Notes: a model not told the origin generated them from the letters alone. A stretch of DNA of 64,000 bases from Atherinomorus stipes (GCA_023101725.1 JALJCO010001073.1:62001-126000); one strand, 5' to 3'. Shown: positions 1 to 10,222, counted from the first letter of the stretch. Numbers and translations: made by a program.

Positions 1-221
1 TTTCATGGCAAAATAATTATTCACTAGCTAAATAAGCCACAACAAGCTTGTTTCACAACATAACATTTGACAGAAACGTGTCTTTCTATCCCTCCCTCCT
101 TCTACTCAGCCACTTCTGCTTAGGTGCCCCCCCCGAAACACCCGCCTGCTTGACCTACTTTCATTTTCAGCTGACGCACTTTGCTGCTGTATTTCAATCT
201 ATGGATCATGTCTTTGATCAA

Positions 222-1350
222 TAGGGGATTATCACGCTTACCGGAAGTTCCCGGATTTTGGGCACTTCCTCTTCCGGGCCATGTTAACGACAGCCGTTCC
301 TGCTCTGTTATACTGTTTAAATCGGATAAACTCCAAACATACTCAAGTTTTCATTCTAGACTGAAATGATACAAAGGAAGAAGTGGATCAAAGCGATCGA
401 TTCGCCGCGGTGAAGGGCCGAACTTAAAACACACGTTTGTTCGTCGCCGGTGGGGCACAACACCGGCACTTCACAGCATGCTAGCATTAGCCAGCTAGCG
501 TTTACTGACGTGCTTAACATTGTGCGTCTTAAAACAAACAAACATCTGAAAATTGGGTCTGTACCTCCCCGTTTCCAGTGGAACAACTGGGGACTGCCAA
601 GAAAGGAGAGGCTTTCAGATGATTGTGTGTTTTCAGCCGCACAAAGTTAGGCACGTTATCGAGCTGGCTAATGCTAACCTGCTAACACGACTGCTCAGTC
701 TGCCGGCCACAAACAAACGTGTGTCGTTTTATTATAAAGTTCGGTCCTTCACCGGGCGAATCGGTCGTTTTAATCCACTTCTTCCTTAGCATCACTTAAG
801 TCTGGAATGAAAACTTGGCATTGGCGTTTATCCGATTAACAAAGTTTAACAGAGTAGTAGCTGGCGGACTACTGTTAGCAGGTTAGCATTAGCCAGCTTG
901 ATGACGTGCCTAACTTTGTGCGGCTGAAAACACACAAGCATCTGAAAGCGTCTCCTTTCTTGGCAGTCCCCAGTTGTTCCACTGGAAACGGGGGGGTACA
1001 GACCCGATTTTCAGATGTTTGTGTGTTTTAAGATGCACATTGTTAAGCACGTCAGTAAACGCTAGCTGGCTAATGCTAGCATGCTGTGAAGTGCCGGTGT
1101 TGTGCCCCATCGGCGACAAACAAACGTGTGTTTTATTATAAAGTTCGGCCCTTCACCGCGGCAAATCGATCGCTTTGATCCACTTCTTCCTTAGTATCAC
1201 TTCAGTCTGGAATCCGTGAAAATTTCAGTAGGGTTGGCGTTTATTCACGTTATCTACGAAGTAAAGCAGGGACATTGAACTGGGCTGGAAGTGGGCCGTC
1301 TAAGTGTTTCAAACCGGAAGTTCGGAACACGGAAGCGTGATAATCCCCTA
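222..1350. mobile_element. Long inverted-repeat (foldback) element, copy A
   Basis: The termini are TAGGGGATTATCACGC and its complement. The left arm (about 222-708) pairs with the right arm (about 866-1350). The roughly 155-bp loop carries another copy of part of the outer arm (from about 709), so the structure is a foldback plus an internal direct repeat. The flanks TCAA (218-221) and TTAT (1351-1354) each differ by one base from TTAA, the clear duplication seen at copy B (20442-21570). It sits in copy A of the piggyBac derivative; the matching site near 5190 in the other copy is empty. No transposase ORF is present, so the superfamily is unresolved. Confidence 0.85.
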
Positions 1351-1488
1351 TTATGTCACTGTCTGTCACGATCAGTTTTTCCACAAACTTTCCTCTAACG
1401 TCCGCTGCCTAAGCTGCTTCGATTACGAGCAGTCGCCATAACCCCCCTCTCCCCCCCGCGACAGAATGAAGCACACTTCCTGTGCTAA

Positions 1489-1963
1489 TGCTGCGTTCCA
1501 TTTACTTCGAAACTGGGAAGTGGGAACTGGGGAGTGACGTCACACCCAACCAACTTGTGTTCCAGTTCACTGGTTGGAAAACCAGTTAGCCGCCTAGCAA
1601 AAACAAGGTGTTTGCTAAGGCTATTGTTATTTGTCGTCGTTAGCACAGCTGGTGTTGTAATTCACATATACCACATGAAAAATGTGAATTATACTACAGC
1701 AGCTTCCCCCTACATCTACATAAACAAAAACTACATGTATGACTGATTTAATGCAACAAAATATTAGCCAGAAGTGTAAATAAAAGTAACATCACAGGAA
1801 CTTCTAAAACTGCTAACACAGGGCACTGCCATCTTTAAATCTGAACTCGGAGCTGCGAGGATTGTCCGACTTTCCAAATGGGAAATCCGACTTCGGGGGG
1901 CCATCAAAACTTTCCACTCGGAACTGGGAATTTTGGACTTCCGAATTCAAATGGAACGCAGCA
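1489..1963. mobile_element. MITE with TAA target duplication (PIF/Harbinger-like)
   Basis: The inverted ends TGCTGCGTTCCATTT are flanked by TAA at 1486-1488 and 1964-1966. The inner parts (gaactgggaa, cggaagtcc) also repeat in inverted order. The equivalent stretch of copy B near 5320-5340 lacks the insert. A 3-bp TAA duplication is typical of PIF/Harbinger. The short ORF inside is not considered coding. Confidence 0.85.
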
Positions 1964-2208
1964 TAACTACACAGGCACCATAGAAGCACACAACTTCCTG
2001 GTAGGTTTTTTTAAGCTTGTCTGACACCGCCATCTGCTGGATCGGATGAAAATGACAGAAATAAAGACGATCAACACTTGGTTCTCTCTGACAAGCTCTG
2101 CTAGAGATTAAAACAGCTCAATTAACGTGTAAACACTTGACTGGCAGTTAATGTTTGGATTTGAATTAACGTGTACAGTATACACGAGAATGGCAGCCAG
2201 TGAGTTAA

Positions 2209-4477
2209 TTAAATTGTATTAAAGCCATACCTAATGAAGCAATAGACTGCTTTGAGTTAGAAGTGAGTGCTATGGCTGCTACACAATGGACACATAATGT
2301 TGTCACTTTCCAAGTCTGAAGAACCCCTCTCTGGTTTGTCATACCTCCAAAAATGCCAGTTAGCAATGATCAATCAGGGCTGTAGAACTGCTGCAGTCCA
2401 CAAACCAGTCAGTGGTGTTAAAGTGGCGAAATCCATCTTGTGCTTTGTGTAAAGTACATGACTGTACGATAAGAAGAACTGAAAATAGATTTATAATGTA
2501 GGTTTGTCACATGTTGAAACTGCAGACAAAAATAACTTTAGACAGAAAGACACGTAGCACATGAGCGCCCATACGGAAACTATACACAGCATACACACTG
2601 AACACATACTAAAGCTACCATTAAAACAGGCATGTGCCCCACATACACAAAAATAAACCAACACAAGGCTTGAGAGCCGTAGTTCAATGTGTCCTTGAAT
2701 GAAAAACACACACACACAGTTTCTCCTGACATGGAGGTGACAGAAATATCACTGGCCTCCTACTGTCTACAGCCTATTTCTGTATTTAACACTGAGCAGT
2801 TTAAAAAACTGGCATGAAGTGTTGAACTTAGTATTCCAATGTTATGGCTTGCTGGGGCTGCTGCCAGATGTTACTTCAAGCAGATGTTTGGAGTGCTGAA
2901 AATCCATTGTTTCTCAGTGCAAATTCATCTGAAGCCTTTTATTGTCCAAATCCATGGACCCCCTCCCCACCACCCACAACTGTATGCAACTGCAGCCACA
3001 TCTCCAACTTTTTTCTACACACATTTTTATTCTGTCAATAAAACATTGATTAAATGTTTTTCTGTGATGTGGGAAGTTTGAATGTTATGAATCACAGACT
3101 GTAAAGAATTTTGAAGGAAAATTGTTATGTCCTGTAGTACTTCAAAGCTTTTTTTCTTTAGCTTATAGATAACTACATTGCAAACTGAAGCATGTTTTCT
3201 CCTGCATGTTGGAAAACATACTGTAACCATGGAGATGTAAGGAGCAGGATCCTTCTTCAGATAGTATTTTTCTCTGGTCCTCTGAGTCAGCCTATATATT
3301 AGATCATTGAAGTTATGTGCGAGTCATGTGTGTCTTTCCCATACATTATGTAACATGATGTCACGGTTGCCTGGCAGAACGCACACGTGATCTTAGCACT
3401 AAATCCTTACTATCCTCTTTCCATTTGACTGTATTTTTCTCATCGCACATGCAGCCCACTTGTGATGTGTATGTGTTGACTAATGTGTGACATGTATGTC
3501 TCTGCCAGCTGTTTTTGCTGGCAGGCTAGAATGGAAAAATCCTCTTGCTCCAGTCGCAAATACTTATACTTAGTTGCCCGTAACTGAATCTAAATGTCTG
3601 AGCATATTCATGCTTCTGTCTGCACGTAACTCTGATTGAGGTTTGCGATTTAAAGTTATTTTTTATGGTTTTTATGTGTTTTTTATTACTATATAATCTG
3701 GGTTTCCAAAACCATTTTAAGCCAAGAGTGATATTTACACTGAAAATATTTTTTACTTCTCGTTTTGGCATGTGAGGATGAACTCGTTCAGTACCAGGCC
3801 TTCTGCCTCTGAGGTCTTATAAACAGCCCAGCTATAAATTAGACAGCAGCAGACACAACCACAGGGACTCCTGAGCTGCTTAGTGTCTGTCATTTATAGA
3901 TTTTCACTGTTTCTTACCAAAGCAGTGAAATGAAACACACCAGATGCTTTAACAGATCATTGTTTCTGTGCAAATAATTATCATAGACACAACCAAATTA
4001 GGTGACTCTGTTGAATGCAGTATATAAACTATCTTAAAACAGAGCTCTAAACTATCAGTAACCACACATCAGTTATCATGTCAAAGTTGCTCCACAGATA
4101 TTTACGGCCATGTGAAAAAGACAGTGCAACCTTATGATTCAGGATGAGATAAGATAAAATCATCTGGTTCTTCCAAGGTCTTTTTTTAGGTGAACACAAT
4201 CCAGATGAAAAACAATACAAGCAATGCTGCATTATTTATTTGATATATTAATATTAAAATACAGAAGCAGTGAGAAAACCTCCTGTATGTTTCCATAGTT
4301 TAACTGGATCATTTGCAGCCATGTGCTGCTAATCACATGGAGCATTCAGGTGTCTTAGCATGATGCCAAGCAATGACCTTAGAGAAGTAACTGTTGCCCA
4401 GCAAACCTTAAAAGGTTTCTTTAACTATCTCTCCTCACCTTTTTTTTATGAAAACAGTGTTTTTAATATGTTCCACT

Positions 4478-4481
<4 letters not shown>
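2209..4481. other. Unclassified non-coding stretch between the two piggyBac derivatives
   Basis: I see no gene, splice-bounded exon or element boundary here. It has a short CA run near 2707-2718. ORFs are all under 100 codons and match nothing I recognise. Confidence 0.5.

Positions 4482-4516
<35 letters not shown>
4482..4516. repeat. (TA)n microsatellite
   Basis: An uninterrupted TA dinucleotide run lies 30 bp before the TTAA of the next element. Confidence 0.95.
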
Positions 4517-4519
<3 letters not shown>

Positions 4520-6136
4520 TAAAAACAAGGGAGGAAAACAACAATTAACTCATTGCCAGACCTTTTCCGAGCAGAACGCTCCATATTGCCAGGATTTTTA
4601 AGCATTTTCACTGATTTTGGGAGATCCACAGAATATTGTGTACCATGCCAATACAAACACTGAATGTACCAAAGGAAAGCTTAGACTCTCTTCTTTTATC
4701 AGAAAAAAACATTTGTTTCTAGCTTTTTCCATTCTTTAGTAATCTGCAGTAGAACATGGCTTTGTTGCAGCGAAAATGCCTGTTTCTGACCAAAAAGCTG
4801 AGAAAACTAGCTTTGAATGTTGAGGTCCGCTTCAAGTGGAAAAGTGTCTTTGATGCCAATATTTTTTTTACTTTAGTAACACCTTCATCATCTGATCAGC
4901 TGTTTACTTCTATGAAACAACAAATACAACACTGAGAAAAGAGTTTTGGAGGCAAAATAATTATTTACTAGCTGAATAAGCCACAATAAGTGTGTTTCAC
5001 AGCATAACATTTGGCAGAAACATAGAGCAGAAACATCTCCTCTACTCCTCCTTCTCTTCCTCCTCCCGCTACCGCAGCTTAGGTGCGCCACCCCCCCCTG
5101 CGGGAAACAACTGCGTGCTGTTGACTTACTTTCACTTTCAGCTGCCGCACTTCGCTGCTGTATTTCCATCTATGGATGTGTCTTCGATCGATCGTGTCTG
5201 TCTGTCACCGATCACTTTTTCCACAAACTTTCCTCCTTCATCCACCTCCTAAACTGCTTCGATTACGACCGGTCGCAATGTTCTCTCACCCCCGCAGCAG
5301 AATCCATCATACTTCTTGGGCTAACAGCCATTAGCAACCACTAACACAGGAAGCATCATAGAATTGCATCACTTCCTGGTAGGTTTTTTTTTAAGCTTGT
5401 CTGACGCCGCCATCTGCTGGATTAGATGAAAACTACCGAAAAAATTATCATGAGCTCTTGGTACTCTCTGACAAGCTCCGCCAGAGATTAAAATAGCTCC
5501 GCCGATTAAAACCCTTAATTAACGTGGAAACACGTGATTGGCAGTTAACTCATTGAGTGCCAGCCATTTTCAGAGCAGATAGTCCCTGGGTGCCAGCGTT
5601 TTGGGCTATTTTAACTGATCTTTCAAGACCCACAGAATATATAGTTTTATGACTACATAAAAATTTACAGTCCCCAAAAGAACATCTGAGATTGTTTTTT
5701 CATCAGAAAAAAAAAATTTTTGTTTCTAGCACTTTCTGATCTTTAGAAATCAGCTGTTGAACATAGTGTGGTTTTAGCAAAAACATCAGATTCTGACCAA
5801 AAACCAGAGAAAATGAGCTTTTTCTGCAGAGAGGGCAGAACAGAGACTAACACCAATATTTTTGTTTTAGTGGCCTCTCAAACATTTGTACAGTTGTTTA
5901 CTTCTATAGAACAACCAAAACAACTCTGAGACAACTTAGAATGCCAAAATATTTATTTACAAATACCTCATAAAAAATGTTTTTATGTTTGAGAAAACAT
6001 TTACGTCAGACAATAATTCAGCTTTTCATGTTGGAGAAAAAAAAAATACTGATCATGTGCATTTCTGTTCCCACAATAATTCAGCTCTTTATGTTTGACA
6101 AAACAAACTATTTACTGTACATATGTGTGTGTGCAA

Positions 6137-6202
6137 CTACCATACAAAACAAAATTATGCTTTGTAACAAATTACAAAGCATAATTTTGTTTTGTATGGT
6201 AG
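6137..6202. repeat. Perfect 31-bp inverted repeat with 4-nt loop at the transposase stop codon
   Basis: The arms 6137-6167 and 6172-6202 are exactly complementary; the loop is caaa. The right arm codes the last residues and stop of the transposase; the left arm lies in its 3' untranslated region. It would fold into a strong RNA hairpin in either transcript. Confidence 0.97.
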
Positions 6203-7010
6203 GCAGTAAAACATTCTCCTGGGTGCAGGGGGACACAACAGGACCTACACCATATCCTTGTTTCACTGCGCCTCCCCTTCCGTGCGCACACCCTGCACCT
6301 CCTCCCCGCCACTCCCTTTTACCAGATGTTTGCAGCTGCACCAGCACATGCTGGCTGATCTTCCCATCCAGCCGGCTCTCAGGGTCCTTGTTGTAGGGTG
6401 CCCTCTGGGTGCCATAGTTCTCCGCCTCACCCAGTGCTTCCTCAGCCACATTGTCCTCCTTCTCCTCCTGCTCCACACTCCTCTCAGCTGTCCAGGACCT
6501 TGCCACTTCCCGTATGAAATCGAGGTGGGACATGCTCTGCCCTGGGTTTCTGGCTTTAAACAGCACATGGGCATTGAAAAGTGCCAGCTGGAACAGGTAG
6601 GTCACAAACTTTTTAGACCAGTTGTGTGATCTACGGGTGAAGGGGTAGTAAGTAATGTTCTGGTCCAGTTTATCTACCCCATTCATCCATGTATTGTAGG
6701 CCACAACACACTCTGGCTTGAGCTGGGGGACTTTGGCCCTCTGTTCCCGGCTCCAAACCTCCACACTTTGCATCTGGTCCTGGTGACAGGTTGTGACCAT
6801 TTTCACAGTACGTTTGTCCTGCCACGCCAGGACCATCATGTGTCCATTGTGGTAAGCAACTTTCCCCCCAGCCCCCAAGCTGGACTTGGTCAGATCTGTG
6901 ATGTCTCTTGGCTCCCCTCTGTTCTTTCTGAGCGTCCCGCAGACGTTAGTCTTGGCCTCCAGCAGGCGCTCACAGAGGGACACAGAATTGTAATAGTTGT
7001 CCATGTACAC
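6172..7010 (-). CDS. piggyBac transposase, C-terminal part with Cys-rich domain (frameshifted)
   Basis: This frame continues the transposase after the break near 7045. The second catalytic Asp is in VYMDNYYNS (codon 6999-7001) and the third is in MNGVDKLDQ (codon 6672-6674), so all three acidic residues survive at the locus. A second frame break lies near 6300-6340. Beyond it, the C-terminal cysteine-rich zinc-binding domain is complete in another frame (about 6172-6303), with pattern C-x2-C-x11-C-x2-C-x4-H-x3-C-x4-H, ending FTAYHT. Its stop codon TAA is at 6172-6174. Without correcting the frame, the ORF runs past the domain to 6108. In the family this domain aids end recognition and DNA binding; here it would not be translated. 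Confidence 0.85.
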
Positions 7011-8220
7011 CGTGTACCCATGGCCTGTGAGCCGGTCCAGGGAGGGTGAACACGGTGTCTTGCAGTATGCTGGCCTCTCCCACGTATGGTTTCATGTTGA
7101 AGCAGTAGCCCGTGAAGCTGTCACACAGAATGTACGATTTGATGCCATACTTCACGGGCTTCTGCGGGTTGTACACCCTGAAGCAGAGCCGACCCCGCCA
7201 CTTCATCATCCCCTCATCAATGCAGATATTCCTCCCAGGCTGGAACATCTCCTTGAATTTACCGACCAAGTAATCCAGCACTGGCCGGACTTTATACAGG
7301 CGGTCAGCTGCATCCTGCTCCCTGTTGTTGTTGAAGTGCAAGAACCGCCAGATCAGCTGGAACTGATTCCTGGACATCATTCTGGAGAAATAAGGGGTGA
7401 TGTCCATCTCATCCGTTGTCCAGTATGACTTCAGGCTCGGTTTCCTGACATACCCCGTGATGAATGTCAGTCCAAAAAACTTTTTCAACTCTCGGACTGA
7501 CACGGGTCTCCATGCGCGCCCCCGGCTGTGTGGCTTCATCTCTGGGTTGACTTCGAAAAACTGGCGGGCATATAAGTTTGTCTGCTCCATAATATGCCCG
7601 AGCAGCTCATCGGTGACAAGCAGCTCCAGGAACTCGACCGGCCGGTCGGAGTCCAGCTCCTTAGCAGCGCCCCGGGGACCTGGATCTGCCGTGAAGGTGA
7701 TGGGGTGCGGCTGCCAGCCGGATTTCAGCCACTGCGCCTCTTCCTTCTCACCATGACGCCGGCTTTCAGGACGGCTTCTCCCTCTCCCTCTGCTGCTGGG
7801 GCCGCTGGCTGAATCGTTGGTGGCACCGGTTCTAACGCTGGCCACACTCCGCCGTCTCTCCTCTGCGGCTGGAAACGAGTCGCTGCTGTCACCAGATGTT
7901 CCAGACGGTAACCATTCCTCCGATGAATCTGGGTCAGGTTCGCTAAGCTCAGATTCATTCGATGAATCCCGCCGACTGGTTGCTAAGGAGCGGCCTTTCT
8001 TTGAAGTTCGCCGACTTTGCTCCTGCGGCTCGGACAAAACTTGCCTTTCCGCCGATGAGCAGCTCGCCTCCGCCGACGTCTCCCCTCCACGATCGCCACC
8101 TTCCTTCCTCTCGAGTGCCTCACCGCCTCTGCCTCTAGCATCACCACGACTCAAGCTTTCTGTTATCGATAGTTGCCTCCACCCTCCTACACCTGCCGCT
8201 CTCCTCGCCATTTCTCCCAC
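6970..8220 (-). CDS. piggyBac transposase, N-terminal and first catalytic part (frameshifted copy)
   Basis: This 416-codon ORF encodes the N-terminal two thirds of a PGBD4-like piggyBac transposase, which cuts and pastes DNA at TTAA through a DDD RNase H-like domain. Residues 1-165 are low in complexity, rich in Ser, Glu and Arg. From about residue 200 the family's conserved domain begins (LYARQFFEVNPEMK, then FFGLTFITGYVRKPSLKSYW). The first catalytic Asp is residue 335 in NICIDEGMMKW (7216-7218). The protein stays in the right frame until about residue 390, then a single-base indel near 7035-7055 sends it into a false C-terminus. The start at 8220 is the first Met after the upstream A/G-rich leader; Met4 is an alternative. 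The gene continues in the frame of the next entry. Confidence 0.9.
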   Translation of the reverse strand: MGEMARRAAGVGGWRQLSITESLSRGDARGRGGEALERKEGGDRGGETSAEASCSSAERQVLSEPQEQSRRTSKKGRSLATSRRDSSNESELSEPDPDSSEEWLPSGTSGDSSDSFPAAEERRRSVASVRTGATNDSASGPSSRGRGRSRPESRRHGEKEEAQWLKSGWQPHPITFTADPGPRGAAKELDSDRPVEFLELLVTDELLGHIMEQTNLYARQFFEVNPEMKPHSRGRAWRPVSVRELKKFFGLTFITGYVRKPSLKSYWTTDEMDITPYFSRMMSRNQFQLIWRFLHFNNNREQDAADRLYKVRPVLDYLVGKFKEMFQPGRNICIDEGMMKWRGRLCFRVYNPQKPVKYGIKSYILCDSFTGYCFNMKPYVGEASILQDTVFTLPGPAHRPWVHGVHGQLLQFCVPL

Positions 8221-8522
8221 GTTTACTACTTCTTCTTCGTTTTCTTCTTCTTCTTCCTCCTCCTCGTTTGACGGTTGGCGGTTGGCATCCAGCTTTTTGG
8301 TGCTTTGCCGCCACCTACTGTTTCGGAGTGTGGGCTAGATCCGTTGATCCGCACATATTTCACCCCTTCTTCTGCCTTTTGTTTTTCTCTGATCATACCG
8401 CTCGACAGTGATCGCACCATCTAGTGGTGATTTACGGTTTAACACTTAAAGGGACAAGCCTGATATTTACATCAAACCTATCAGACTCTTCTCATGCGTT
8501 TCATATTAAAAAAAAGCAATTG

Positions 8523-8578
8523 GCGGCGAACGCCGCGAATGGGACCAAACGGTTGGATTTAAATTAGCGGCGAACGCC
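8523..8578. repeat. Subterminal direct repeats of piggyBac right end
   Basis: GCGGCGAACGCC occurs at 8523-8534 and 8567-8578, 44 bp apart, within 75 bp of the right end. Each copy is partly palindromic. Such spacing would fit transposase-binding sites (inference). Confidence 0.6.
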
Positions 8579-8722
8579 ACCTATGGCACTCAAAGAGTTA
8601 ACATTCGGATTTGAATTAACGTGGAAACACGTGATTGGCAGTTAACGTTCGGATTTGAATTAACGTGGAAACAGGTGAATGGCAGCCAGTGAGTTAAAAA
8701 AAATTCTTACAAAATCCTACAG

Positions 8723-9170
8723 CAGGGGCGCCCAAGTCCGGTCCTTGAGAGCTACAATCCTGCAATTTTAGATTACAACACCCCCCCCCCCCCCAACACA
8801 CCTGAATCAAATGGCTAATGGGCTATATGCTCAGCTCCACTACTTCCTGAAGTTAAGGTAGCTCCTTTGTTTCCTGTCTTTACTTACTGGACAAACTGAT
8901 TAATCCAGGTGTGCCTGACCCCAGTAACTGGCCAGACACACCTGGATTAGTCAGTTCACCCAGTACTGAAAGACAGGAAACAAAGGAGCTACCTTAAATT
9001 CAGGAAGGAGTGGCTGTGCATGGAGCCCATTCCCTCATGCACATGTCATTCAGCTCTGCAGAGGCCTGGTAACGAGCCATTCATTTGATTCAGGTGTGAT
9101 GGAGAATGGATGCAACCAAAATATGCAGGATAGTAGCTCTTGAGGACTGGACTTAGAGTGGGCACCCCTG
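8723..9170. mobile_element. hAT-like foldback MITE (CAGGGG...CCCCTG)
   Basis: Both ends read CAGGGG-type termini followed by the common fish motif 'cccaagtccggtccttgag'. The inner 200 bp (about 8830-9030) form a long imperfect palindrome centred near 8930, with aggtagctcctttgtttcc and its complement on the two sides. A 5-bp TACAG repeat flanks the ends (8718-8722 and 9171-9175). No 8-bp duplication is visible, so the hAT label rests on the terminal motif. Confidence 0.7.
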
Positions 9171-9228
9171 TACAGTATCACAGAAAAGAAGCTAATAGTA
9201 GCCTACATGCTTACATGGAGTAGGCATA

Positions 9229-9441
9229 GCAAGGGTGCCCAAGTCCAGTTCCCTCGAGCTACTTTTCTGCACATTTTGGCTGCATCCCTTCTCCAACACA
9301 CCTGAATCAAATGAATGGCTCGTTAGCAGGACTCGGTAGAAATGAATGTCCTGTGTGTGAGGGAATTAGCCATTTGATTCTGGTGTGTTGGAGGGGAATG
9401 TTCTAAAAGTTGTAGGATAGTAGAGGACTTGGGCACCCCTG
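9229..9441. mobile_element. hAT-like MITE related to 8723-9170
   Basis: The ends AAGGGTGCCCAAGTCCAG and CTTGGGCACCCCT are inverted. The middle 'caacacacctgaatcaaatg' is shared with the neighbouring element and with 34393-34596. The target duplication is not clear. Confidence 0.7.
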
Positions 9442-9669
9442 ACAAAGCAAGTCAAAAAGTTGCCTTTTTTCAGAAGTGATCCTTGAAAATAGAGCAGTGT
9501 TAAAATAAAATGTGGGGTGGGTGTCAGAGTTCTCTCACCAGTGTGAACCTGTATCAGTTTTGGGATGTATTGTCAAGCTTGGATATTTGTAATGCAACTT
9601 TGAAAATGCTGAACATTGGATGTTGCCTCTATGCAGCATCTATTTATTTTGGTTTGATTGTATGGAACA

Positions 9670-10222
9670 GTGGCACTCAAACTTTTTGAGCCACGGCCCC
9701 CAAGTTAGTTCGTGTTTGCAACCCCCTTTTCCACACCCATCCTGTGAGGACTGGGTGGTTAATTGGATGATATACCTACAGTAATGGGTCATCCTGTTGC
9801 CATCCTCTAAATGTAAGGCTTGGAAACTGTCAGAATCTTAATAAATATGGAGGATAAATTAGATTTTGAGTGGATTAGGTTAACAGCTGTGTTAATAAGT
9901 ACAGCTGTAAATTTAGCTTCTCTCACCGAGATAGGCCCAAAATGGAATTTTTGATATAGTAGCTGTAATAACCTTGTTTATAGATACCCAATGATAAGGA
10001 TTTAACATGTAGGGCTTGAAAACTATCAGAAACTTTATAAATAAGGGACATTAATGTTTTTGGGTGGATTCAGTTCACTGCTGCAACAAGGCACCTACAT
10101 GCTCAAATTTATCTTCTCTTACTGAGATCATGCCAAATTCAGATTTTTTGTTAATATGTTTTTAGCAATAACTTAGACATTTATGCAATAATAATAATAA
10201 AAAAAAAGGTTTTAGAACCACC
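9670..10222. mobile_element. hAT-like element remnant (CAGTGG termini)
   Basis: The left end CAGTGGCACTCAAAC and the right end, read in reverse as CGGTGGTTCTAAAACC, resemble those of the hAT at 36073-38703. The internal part near 10000-10150 is related to 25060-25210 (shared 'actatcagaaactttataaata' type motif). An 8-bp target duplication is only weakly suggested (GTATGGAA versus GTATAAAG). Confidence 0.5.

Larger units (their letters stand above)
1..2204 (+). mobile_element. Non-autonomous piggyBac-derived element, copy A (left end outside window)
   Basis: The sequence matches copy B (4549-8693) from position 1 (equivalent to about 4948) to its right end GGCAGCCAGTGAG followed by TTAA (2205-2208). 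No transposase lies inside it. Two later insertions interrupt it (222-1350 and 1489-1963); removing them restores colinearity with copy B. The TTAA near 2144-2147, which holds the autonomous piggyBac in copy B, is unoccupied here. The shared ends with the piggyBac at 5549-8597 suggest it is a deletion or replacement derivative of that family; that step is inference. Confidence 0.8.
5549..8597 (-). mobile_element. piggyBac transposon, full length (3,049 bp)
   Basis: It has exact TTAA duplications (5545-5548 and 8598-8601). The inverted ends CTCATTGAGTGCCA and CTCTTTGAGTGCCA match at 13 of 14 bases. It contains one transposase gene on the minus strand (8220 to 6172) of the PGBD4-like type. Near the transposase 3' side there are direct repeats (acaataattcagct at about 6010 and 6072), and near the right end two copies of GCGGCGAACGCC. 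The element is young enough that its ends and target duplication are intact, but the gene has two frameshifts, so this copy should be dead unless they are sequencing errors. Confidence 0.93.
4549..8693 (+). mobile_element. Non-autonomous piggyBac-derived element, copy B, carrying a nested piggyBac
   Basis: It is flanked by TTAA at 4545-4548 and 8694-8697. The left terminus is CTCATTGCCAG and the right terminus reads CTCACTGGCTGCC on the other strand. The first ~400 bp (to about 4960) resemble the left end of the inner piggyBac (5549-5960), and the last ~50 bp resemble its right end. The central part (about 4960-5500) is unrelated to piggyBac and matches copy A. Removing the inner element and one TTAA leaves a unit of about 1.1 kb. 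This is a non-autonomous relative that the inner transposase could have mobilised (inference). Confidence 0.85.

Noticed and set aside
450..650. A similar 66-residue ORF (starting MGHNTGTSQHASISQLAF) at 450-650, 910-1119 (minus) and 20676-20876
   Set aside because: It lies in the arms of the foldback element, so the copies are one duplicated sequence. The fourth arm (about 21140-21340) has a Trp-to-stop change. No splice sites or known domain were seen.
1534..1746. 70-codon ORF with a hydrophobic stretch
   Set aside because: It lies wholly inside the TAA-flanked MITE and has no conserved features.
6258..7428. Plus-strand ORFs of 93-143 codons across the piggyBac gene
   Set aside because: They are antisense shadows of the GC-richer transposase coding sequence.
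7817..8338. 173-codon plus-strand ORF
   Set aside because: It is the antisense of the Ser/Arg-rich N-terminus of the piggyBac transposase and its A/G-rich leader.
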